A DNA stretch of 64,000 bases from Mesostigma viride (Eukaryota; Streptophyta; Mesostigmatophyceae; Mesostigmatales; Mesostigmataceae): the NCBI GenBank assembly GCA_009746045.1, contig RPFO01000050.1, positions 3,713,949 to 3,777,948 of the forward strand, in the 5' to 3' direction. Shown here piece by piece: positions 46,058 to 55,700 of the stretch. A program made the position numbers and the translations under genes. The notes under the pieces were generated by a model. The model had not been told where the DNA came from. It searched no databases and saw only the letters and a program-made list of their open reading frames with translations. The number at the start of each line of letters is the position of its first letter. The first letter of the stretch is position 1.

Positions 46058-46609
46058 CAGCGGCGCCTGCAGCTAGTAGGGCACCTAGCTCGCACCAACC
46101 AGGTAGACACCTCACGTGCCCCCCCGCGCGGGACTGCGACCAGCTCAGCCTGGCCGGCACCTCCTGACGTGGGCTGGGCCCCGTGATGTTAGACGCCGCA
46201 AGGCCCGCGCACCTTCAAAGAACAGCTAGTTGAGGACATCAAACGGAACATCAAAGAACATCCGGGGAGGCCTAGGCCTCTCCGTGATTTGGAAGAAGAC
46301 GATTAATTAATTACAAGGCCAAGTGGGCCCAGGTCATAGAGGACAACGAGCCCCCCCGTGTGGGGAAGCGCCCGCGTGTGCAAACCCACGGTCCGAGGCA
46401 CGCCAGACAGCTCCCCTAGGGCAGCTCGTGATGCTGTTTAGATAGATGTTGTAGTTAGTGATGCTGTTAGATAGATGTTGTAGGTCGATAATGTAGCTAG
46501 ATTAGACCGGTAGGACTGTTTGCACTCACCCATCCATCCATCCATCCATCGGGGTTAATGCTCCGTGACTCCCCAACGGGAGCACGAGTCTAATTAATTA
46601 ATTAATTAC
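46058..46609 (+). mobile_element. Second 5'-truncated LINE 3' end, abutting the previous tail
   Basis: Begins immediately after the tail at 46057 with RRLQLVGHLARTNQVDTS, homologous to the RRIAFVGHLVARTR stretch of the upstream copy. It later reads AKWAQVIEDNEPPRVGKRPR before its stop. The hairpin CTCCC-CAAC-GGGAG lies at 46569-46582 with extra GTG/CAC pairing, and the tail at 46591-46608. Several internal stops and shifts. Confidence 0.75.
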
Positions 46610-46613
46610 TTAA

Positions 46614-48302
46614 CCCCTAAATGGTCTGAGATCCTGCCGATAAATCGGCTGGATCTTCACAATTTTGCAAACCAGATGCCATCCAACCTACCCATATCCA
46701 ATGGCTGTCCTTGGGGGCCAAGCATGTCCATGAGTTGCCCTTCGGGTTGGTATATCACAACCTCACATATATGCAGGGTAGGCCATGTTTAACTGCCGTC
46801 AAAGTCAGGGGGGTCAAGACGCGCGTTTTCATTTTTGGTAGAATGTGCATTTTGAATTATGTTATAAGACCTAGGCACCTACCACTTCAGGGATGATAAA
46901 CAATTAGTTGCTGAACAGTTTGAGCCATTGGGGTCATCATTTGGGTGGGTGTACCAGCAGTTACACCCAGTACAGCCCATAGGGGTACCGTTGGTAAAAA
47001 GCAACCAAGGGAGTAGGGGTGGGCATACGACCTCCTAATATGGCCACCAACCATGCCAAACAATACATTTCCCTTCCACAATGATGGGGAAACATAACTG
47101 CATCATCACACTGCCCTTACATGGCACCTATGTGCAGGTGCCACCTTGTCCATGCACGTAGGTAACGTGGTACGGACACCCTACGCAAGGCATGCATTCT
47201 AGGAGGCAGCCACCAACAAACTAGTGGTGTTGAGCCTATTTCAGCCTGCCCTAGCAAGGATAAACTAGGCCTAAGCTGCTATAGCTTGCCAGGTGATGGC
47301 CAGCACACCTGGTGGCACATGCTGTCAATGGGAAGCTTTTACTCACCAGTTACGTGCTTGATGATGCCACAGAGACCAGCCAACTGCCTCACACTCATGC
47401 AATATGTGTATGGGAAATGTATAACAAACATATATGGAGGCATTCAAACCCATACAGCCTCTAAAACTTATCACCATCACCCTGTGGCAGGTCAACTGAC
47501 TGAGGGAAGCATCTAAGAATGGTGTTTTAGAAAGGGGCCAGGCCAGGGTCAAGAAAGAGCATGAATAGTGCAAAAAGAATGTGCTACACAAGCTAGAACG
47601 TATATATAAATGTAAAACATCGATAGGAAAACGATGCTTAAGCTTTACCAGGCATGGATGGCGTTACCTTGGCCCAGGCGGTAGCCGCAAAATGGCGCAT
47701 TTCGGCACACCAAAGCTGTGCAGCATGGCCGCTGGATTCGGCGATTTCTGGCCACCCTTGCACGTTTACGACTATTATGTATCATAAAAAGTAAAAAGAA
47801 ACCGATATATCCTTTAAAATACGCCGGAAAGGTATTGCTGTCAACGTTTCTATCGTCCGGCCTGATCGCAGTTTTTTCCAGCAAGAACGCTGCCGACACC
47901 TATCAAATGGCATTCCCGCGAACCAAAAATTGGCCTGTGTCATCTTTAGGACGTATAAAATCAATTTCATGAGTTTGGTCAGAAAATTCGAACGCAAACG
48001 TAAATGCCATGCGTGGGCGCAAGCCGCCATGGCCAGGTCGTCGTTTTCCGGAATGCACGTTGTACGTGAAAAAGTACCCTGACCCCTTGTACTTTGACCG
48101 GCCAGAACACCTCTATAACTTTGTCAAAAGTATGCAAACCCTAGTACCATGCTGTGAAGAATTTTATAAACTTTCGATCTTCTCAGCTAAACGTTTCCTA
48201 ATTCTCAATAGATTTCGCGGCATCTGGTCCCCCGAGAAGGGGCCGATGCATCGGCTGGAACTCGATTTTTGGCGGAAAATCGGCAGCAAGACCATTTAGG
48301 GG
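46614..48302. mobile_element. 1.69-kb element with inverted ends at TTAA (piggyBac- or Kolobok-like, non-autonomous or decayed)
   Basis: The left end TTAA-CCCCTAAATGGTCT (from 46610) and the right end AGACCATTTAGGGG-TTAA (to 48306) are exact 14-bp inverted repeats, followed on both sides by GCCGAT a few bases inward. Small palindromes sit near both ends (gccgataaatcggc, ccgatgcatcgg). TTAA on both sides is the target duplication of piggyBac and Kolobok transposons, and piggyBac ends begin CCC. No transposase is recognised inside; the ORFs are short. It sits inside the TTAA-rich tail of a LINE. Confidence 0.7.
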
Positions 48303-48306
48303 TTAA

Positions 48307-48420
48307 TGGATTAATTAATTAATTAATTAATTAAACTCGTGCTCCCGTTGGGCCGGAAGTCACGGAGCACCTAAGTGCTTTTAATCCCTGTGTGTGCACA
48401 ACAGGAAGAAAGGGCAGAGA
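48307..48420 (-). mobile_element. Minus-strand LINE tail and hairpin
   Basis: The (TTAA)n tail 48311-48335 is followed by actcgtgctcccgttggg, the reverse complement of the hairpin motif, here with a short ccgga insertion before agtcacggagc. It faces the plus-strand tail left of the TTAA element. Confidence 0.65.
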
Positions 48421-48799
48421 CCCCCTTTCTGCTTCATGCCACAAAGGCATGCCCACCGACAGCGGCAATCGGACTCGAGGTAAACGATCCGGTAAGATGG
48501 AATGGATTGTGTAAGCTATCTAGGTCCTAGTTACAGGGTTGTGGGCACCACGGCCCGATCGAATCGCTATGAATGCCATACGGTCACACAAGGAGCCCCC
48601 ACAGACTTGGGGGTGGTCTCCTTCATCACTACTTGCCATCTATCCTTGCATACCATCTGCCTCCATATTACAGACAAGCCAGGAGGCTGCCTGGGTGTGA
48701 GCCCGTACGTCACGTCTAGTGTAGCACATGTCCATGCCGAGTCTCCTGGGAACATGTCCATAGTGGGATATATGTCCATAGCCGGCGGGTGGGCACATG

Positions 48800-49170
48800 T
48801 CCATGCCGAGTCGTCCCATCCTTACGGAAGCCCTGTTCCAGCAGCTAGCACGTGACCCCCCGCCTTGCTACCGATGTGGCAGCGCACTGGGCGGCACCCT
48901 GGCTGCTGAGCTTCCTCACCTCTCCACCACCGTCGCCTCCGCCTCCATGACGGCCACCATTTCCGCCTCCAGTGCCGACATCACGGCCCAGCTCCTCGAC
49001 CTCGACCAGCGCCTCGATCCAATTAGCCACCGCAACCGCCCTTGAGCGCTTGCATGACACCGCCGGCCTCACCGCCCAGGCGGTGAAGGAAATCGCTGCC
49101 ATGCAGCGCCCGGCATCTGCTGGCTCGGCCAGTGATGCTCCCTCCACCATGAGGGCGGATCGACTTGCTA
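48800..49170 (+). pseudogene. ORF1 fragment related to element 2
   Basis: gctgctgagcttcc, gaccagcgcctcga and accgcccaggcggtgaagga match 43430-43640 of element 2. The copy is truncated at both ends and frameshifted. Just upstream (48690-48810) are short repeats of gcacatgtccatgccgagtc. Confidence 0.7.
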
Positions 49171-49260
49171 GTTAAGCATCACACCACCCTAGGCCTAGGT
49201 AGGCCACCCTCCTATACCGCACGCACAGCTCGATCCGCCCTAATTGTGTGAGCGTATGCA

Positions 49261-49524
49261 ATGCCGAACTACTATGCTGTGGCGAAAGGGCGCGCGCGAG
49301 GCGTCTTCACTAACTGGGCAGACGCCTCCAGCTCCGTTCATGGATTCAGCTCCGGAGCCAACCACAAGAAATTTTCTACGTTCCAAGCTGCGGCTGAGTT
49401 TGCAGGAAACGGCACTCGCATTTTTACGCTGGATTATCCTCATGATCCTCTCCATCCCGGCCCTCGCACTCCCCCCCGCCGCCCCTCCTGCTGTCCCGGC
49501 CCGGCCTTCCTGCACCGCCCCTGA
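49261..49524 (+). CDS. Isolated RNase H1-type hybrid-binding domain ORF
   Basis: The ATG at 49261 opens an 87-residue frame. Its first 50 residues read NYYAVAKGRARGVFTNWADA, then VHGFSSGANHKKFSTFQAAA and EF. This is the N-terminal hybrid-binding domain of eukaryotic RNase H1 (also the caulimovirus P6 fold), which grips RNA/DNA hybrids. The YYAV, GR..G.F..W, V.GF and KKF motifs are all present. No RNase H catalytic domain follows; the frame ends in proline-rich sequence after about 30 residues. The setting inside a retroelement cluster suggests a retrotransposon accessory domain. A truncated copy of a cellular RNase H1 is the alternative. Confidence 0.7.
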   Translation: MPNYYAVAKGRARGVFTNWADASSSVHGFSSGANHKKFSTFQAAAEFAGNGTRIFTLDYPHDPLHPGPRTPPRRPSCCPGPAFLHRP

Positions 49525-51065
49525 ACCAACACATGCACCTATAACCATCCCTCTCCCCCGGCCACCCAGAACACCCAGCCCCCCGCCGACGACGATGAGG
49601 ATGCCGACACCGGGGGCCTCCCACCCCCCTCCCTCCTCCCCACCGCAATCGCCACCCCGGCCGGCCGGCCCCCACCACGTACCACAGCCCACCACCTCCG
49701 CCCACCAACCCTCCTCTCCCTCGATCCCCCATGCACCATTGCCATACCAACACCATGCATGTCCCCCCCGCCATGCATGTCCCCCCGCCCCCCCCCCCCC
49801 CCCCCTGCTGCCGCCGCCGACTGCCGAGGAAGAACACCCAGCCCTCCGCCGACCACAACGAGGATGCCGACACGCTCCCACCCCCTCCCTCCTCCCCACC
49901 GCAACCGCCACCACCGACCCCTCCCACCGCCACAGCCCACGACCTCCACCCACCACCCCTCCTCTCTCCGTTCCCCTCCCACACACACCATTACCAGAGC
50001 CCAACCACGCCCCCCTCGCCCCCCACCCTCCCCACACCCCCAACTGCCGCCATCAAGGAAGACCACCCGCCGCCGCCGACGAGGATGCTGACACCCTCCC
50101 ATGCAAGTCCCACCGGCCCCTCCCTCGTCCCCACCGCCACAGCCCGGCCATTACATCCGCCCACCCCCGGCCTCCGCACACCATCCCTCCACCCCCCCCC
50201 CCCCACTATTGTCATAATAACCACCCCATGTCCCCCTTGCCCCCATCCCACCCCAAGCTGCCGCCGCCGAGGAAGACCACCCAGCCCCCGGCCGCCGACG
50301 CCGAGCCGGATGCCGACACCCTCCCACCCCCCTCCCTCCTCCCCGCCGCCCCGCCGCCACCCCTCCCATCGCCTCAGCCCGCCCCCTCCGCGCCCACCAC
50401 CCCATCCTCCCCCTCCCCCCCACCCTTGCTGCCACACCATGTCCCTCTAGCTTCCCCCCACCCGCCACCCCCCCCGCCGCCGCCGCCCTGGAAGACCATC
50501 CAGACCGGCCCCGTCGCCGACAAGGATGCTGCCACCCTCCCACCCCCGACACCTCCCCACCGCACCGGCCACCACCTCTCTCCTCGCCACAGCCCACTAC
50601 CTCCGCCCACCACCCTCCTCTACCCCCGGCCCACACCGTCGGTTGCCACCATAGCCCCCCATCATGTCCCCCCCCCCCCCCCCCCCGCTGCCGACAAGGA
50701 TGCCCACACCCTCCCACCCGGCCACCCCCTCCCTCCTACCCAACCGACCGCCACCGCCACCGCTACCACCCCTCCTACTGCCCTGGGCAGCCCACCACCA
50801 CCTCCGCTCACCACCCCTCCTCTCCCTCCCCCCCATGCACCATGACCATAGCTACACTATGCCCCCCTCCCCATCCTTTGTACCGCCACCACCCTACCAC
50901 CGCCTCCCCCCCCCACTCATCCCGCCCCCCCGCCTTCCTCCCCATGCACCCCGCCCACTGCCCCCTCCTCACCCAACCTCCGCCACAGTCATTCCACCTC
51001 ATTGGGCGCCACACCCCGCCACCACCACCTCCGTCCCCACCCCCAGCATCCCCTGGCACCATCCC
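49440..51065. repeat. Pyrimidine-rich degenerate repeat of about 180-260 bp, 6 units
   Basis: The motif ggatgccgacaccctccc recurs in varied form near 49598, 49862, 50083, 50308, 50517 and 50697, separated by C/CT/ACC-rich sequence. Long proline-rich frames on the plus strand and glycine-rich frames on the minus strand are by-products of the base composition. Confidence 0.7.
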
Positions 51066-52718
51066 CCTGGCCGGGGGGGGCCCCAGCGACGCGTCACGGA
51101 AGACCGGCTCCCGTCCTGCGGATGACCATCATTTCGGCGCAGTCAACGATAGAGCAGTGATAGCTGGTGGTTCTAGATCATGCGGCAATCTGGCGTGAGG
51201 CCCCGGCCGGCCAGTCTGGCCACCGTGGAAGTAATCCCTTTAGGCTACCCCTTGGACCACCAAGCCTTCCCCAAGGCCCCGGCCGCCCACTAATGGGGTG
51301 GGCCACCCCATTGGGTAACTGAACCCCGCAGCAAGGTTTTTCCCCTGATGGGCCCTATCCCGGCAGGTTTACCCTTCTGGCGCACAGCCCGCATGTAGAT
51401 AGGACGGCATACCGTCCCTGTTGACCGGCGAGCTCACAGCGACCAGCCGCAAATGGAGAATCCAGCACTTCCGTCACCGGCCCCTCACTTGCTTGGGGGC
51501 AATCAATCGGCTGTTGTACAGTGTAGTCAGCAGCTGCTCTGATGTTTCAACTCATTAATACTTGGCTCTGAAGTAGCTAGGCCCGGCAATGTGGGCGTAG
51601 CCGCCGCGTATCTAGGCCTAGTCTATGTAGGCCGGTCAAGTATCTCACCGCCGGCTCCGGCTCACCGACGGCCGGCTCATTCATTGTTTGCCGGCCACCG
51701 ACCCCATAAGGCAGGACCAACCGTTGGATCCACTAATAATAACCCTGTCGGTTCACCGGCGCGGGAATAAACTCTGAACTTGATCAACTCAACTCAACGC
51801 TACCCGCCGACCCAACCCTACAGCCTACAGTATGGATCCCGGCCTATGGATCCACTATTATGGGTCCCTGTCGGACCACCGGCGCGGGAATTGATGAAAC
51901 TCAACTCAACTCAACTCAACTCAACTCAACTCAACCCTCAACTTCCCGCCAAACCCGCTCTCTGGCGCAGCGCGACGACGTCCGTCAATCTAAGTGCGCG
52001 TCGGGTCAATCGAAGTGCGGGTAGAAGTTGTTACACTAAAGTGCGGATCTAAGAAAAATAGTGGCTTCCGGCACATGCCGTACGGCGTACAGTAGTAGGA
52101 TTGCGGCATGGGATTAAGATAACTAAGTAACTGAATAACTAACCTATTTACAGTAGTAGGATACTGGATACGCTTCAGGAATCGCTAGTGTTACAACCTT
52201 CATTTCGGATTTGCTGATACTCATTTCCCCATTTCACCTGAATGGTCTATATGTGGATAATAAATATACCCATTTCCCCGAAATAGGAATCGCTAGGCTT
52301 TCAATAGGAATTGATGATGCTTGAGCGAGGGAACTTAAATACTAAAATGCTCAGCAGTCAGCCGCAGCCCGGGTCCCGTGATGCGTGCATGAACCTGAAA
52401 GCCGAATGTCACACCAGAAGTAAGTACAAGACTTGCGAAAGATGATGGCCCGACTCCCGCGCGCTTTTTGTTAAAGACGTGCACGCCATTATACCCCGCT
52501 TATGGAAGTGATCTTTGCTGCAGGGGATTTTACCTGTCTGACGCTGCCGCGATGCCCACATGGCGACGAGACTATACATAATCACTATGCAGCGGCGTGG
52601 TCTACCGATATGTGGGCGTAGCTTGTATGAACGGCCTCAGAATTTTGGACTTGGGAGATTAAGTTGAAGGCGCATTCCATTATCGTCAATTTCTCAAGCA
52701 TTCCTTTACTTGGCGAAG
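51066..52718. repeat. Intergenic region upstream of SWI3/SMARCC, with a tandem duplication and (actca)n tracts
   Basis: Two diverged copies of tggatccacta...ccctgtcgg..caccggcgcgggaat occur at 51725-51775 and 51847-51893, each followed by aactcaactcaac runs (short at 51785, about eight units at 51898-51940). This resembles two copies of a short retroposon with a pentanucleotide tail. 52050-52718 holds no recognisable gene and should include the promoter of the next gene; no TATA box is clear. Confidence 0.5.
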
Positions 52719-55700
52719 ATGACGGGGAAAAAGAACGGACAAGTTGCTCTAAAGGATTTTGATGTATGTCACCCCCTTCTATGTTTTATTTAGTCACATA
52801 CCTCCTAGAGCAGTAAGTTACCATGGTTGACTACTGACCTTCAGTAAGTTGCAAGGCCGTTCAAGTGTGTTGCACAGCTGCTTATTTTCAATAATATCGT
52901 GCCCACGTCCTCAGTATTCGTCATATACACACCTTCACGTACGCCCCCTTGTCTTCCTACCAGAATGAGAGTTATTGTCGGAAGCTGGACCCTATTGTGA
53001 GCGAGCTGGAACGGACTTACGACGATGGCGCCGTCACAAGAAAGTCGATGGCGTTGTTGGTCCACCAACTGCTGCAGTTCATGGAGGACGTTTTGGGAAG
53101 GAATGTACGTCACCGGGTGATTGCGTTCCAGGCCATGGGATCACCACCTGATATGGCTGCCATGCTGGCTCCTGTGCTGGTTTCCATCATGCGGCCAATA
53201 TCAGCGTAGTAACGCCTCGGCATGGCAGTCGTGGCTTGCGCAAAGTTGGCAGTACCTCAGCTTGTCTTGGTAGCGTGACGTTTTTGTCGGTGCTGGGCAC
53301 GGCTGTCTAAATGTAGGTATCTCATCTGTTTAAGCGTCCGTGCTATGCAGCTTCAATGTTCAAAGACGCCTATTTCACCTATACCTCCCAATAAAGGGTC
53401 ATGTTTTTCCTTCACTCCTTTTTCCTTCTGTTTTTTCTCCTCCCTTGTCCCGCTTCCGTGCCCCTGTTTCCCCAGCCTGTTTCTTGGGGAAATAGTCACG
53501 GTCTGTCCTCTTATTCTGTCTTCCCTCCCCCCTTGCTTTTGTGATCTGTCTTTCCCTTTTGCGATGCCTTTTGTGCCCCGGCCTCCCCAGCCTGTTGCTC
53601 CCAAAGATAGACGTGGCCTGTAGGGTGTTCTTTTTATAATGTAAACTGTTATTTGCTCCCAAGGATAGCTGTGGTCTGTAGGCTTTTCTTTTTATAATGT
53701 AAACTGTTATTTGCTCCCAAAGATAGACGTGGCCTATAGGGTTTTCTTTTTATAGTGTAAACAGTTATTTGCTCCCAAAGATAGCGTGGTCTATAGGCTT
53801 TTCTTATTATAATGTTAACTGTTATTTAAAGTCTTATCGTCACATAAAAAGTTTTTTCTTCTTATCATGTAATCTCCCTCATTTTCTTGTTTTCATGATC
53901 TCTTTTTAAATATTTTTTTTCTTTTCTGCATTTTTTTTTTGTTGTTGGGGTGCCCCAGTCCCCCCAGCCGCGCCCCTTCCCCAAGATCCCAGTCCGCCTC
54001 TTCTACTCGTTCGCACTCAACGGCCCGCTGCACACCATCCTGGCCAAATGCCTCGACTACAAGAAGCACCAGGAGTGGCGCCGCTTCGACTTCCAGTCGC
54101 CGACGCGCAGGGACAGCCTGCTGCAGATGCTCCATGCCGTCTACGCCGAGCTCAAGGTGGGAGGTCTATTTTGAGATCTTTTCCCTTTTTTGGTTCACAA
54201 GCGTGACGGTTATTAAGCCCTTGTCTGCCGTCTAGGCAGAGCTCGAGGTGGGCGGTCTATAGTAATGCCTTTTCCCAAAGCAAGATTGTATATACTCGTT
54301 TCCCTACAAACGGCTTGCATGCATATGTGCTGTCTATGCAGAGCTCAAGGTGGGCAGTTTTTATTGAAGCCTTTGGCCCAAAGCTCAAAGTTAATCTTAC
54401 TCTTTTCCCCACCCGATAACACAAGCACAAGGCATGCTATGCATGTTTGCTGTCTCCGCAGAGCCCACGGTTGGCGGTCTATGTTTAGGCGTGTTTTCGA
54501 ACACAAGCAAGTCGGTCTAGATTTCCGCCATACATGTCACTTGCAACATGGAAGCCATACATAACACAACCACGGCACTTGTTATGCATGTATGCGTGCC
54601 GCCTACGCAGAACTCAACAAAGGCGGGCAGTCGTCTAGCGCTTGGGTGAGAATGATGCGGGGCAGTAGCTAAGCAGCCAAGAGTCGCAGGTGGTAGGCAC
54701 GTTGGACACGGTCATCGCTAGAGGAAGCCAGTGTCCAAGCCCCATAGTTTGTCGTGGAGACCGGGGCCGTCCTTGATAATGGAAGCACTTGTCAAAGACC
54801 GAGGACCTGGCAAAGTCGGAGCCCATTGCTGGCGCTTGTAGCACGCGTATGCTTGACACACGCCGTCATCCTTTTTAGTTCCGCTACTGCCATGCTCATC
54901 CCTTGCCTCGGTCGGCCTGGTATGGCGCTACACAGTCGCCCCACGGGCTCAGGCCAGGTGCTCCCATAGCCCTAGTGCGTGCCGCATCGCCCCGCTTACC
55001 CCAAGCGTGGCAATGCCGATCCAGCGTTTATTGCTGCAGTCTTTTTTCTTGCCTTTTCTCCATGCTGTTTGAGCCCCCGCCCTGTCGCACCTTCCTTCCC
55101 CGCCTCTTTCCCAGCTACTTGTCATGTGTTTTCATCGATCTTTATGTGCTGACATGGGGTCCTTGCAGCAGGAACCGTCACAGCTTAGTTGCCTGCCTGT
55201 GCCGAATGGCAGGGCTGACGGTTGGTTGTGTCGCCCCTGTTTTCCGATGCTTGCCTTGTCGCAGAGGAAAGGCTTCTTCAAGAGTCCCGTCGTGTTCCTG
55301 ACCGGGTTCCTCCCTGCCGCACAGCGGGCCTCCCTGCAGGTGGGCAACACAGCTTACCAGGTTGTGTACGCATAGTACTTAAAGGGGTCGGGTTCCATGT
55401 TTGTTGTAGTACCACTATTGTCGATGCAAAGCAACAAATAGTAAACTAAATGCTGCCGAGCGCCGGGTGGGGTCGGTAGTACAACTGTATTACTGTGTTG
55501 TTTGTTGCAGTGGTTGGGGAGATCCTTGACTATCGGATTACAATCATTATTGTAATCACGGGGGTTGTAATGATTATTGTGATGATTACCACATGGTTGC
55601 TACCTTTGGCAGAAGTCGTGACCCCTCCTTTGGTTTTTGACACCGTGCTAGTAGGCTAGAGATGGCTGTCTTGGCCTCCTACGTGCGACCGTGCCGTCAT

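Noticed and set aside
46900-48030. Transposase gene inside the TTAA element
   Set aside because: None of the short frames on either strand showed a DDE/DDD-type motif that I could recognise.
49148-49240. 12-bp inverted repeat agggcggatcga / tcgatccgccct as transposon ends
   Set aside because: Only about 90 bp apart, with no target duplication or other copy in the window; may be chance.
49244-50845. 533-codon proline-rich open frame
   Set aside because: It begins at a GTG, lies in a different frame from the RNase H1-type domain, and stays open only because the region is C-rich repeat DNA; the opposite strand is equally open.
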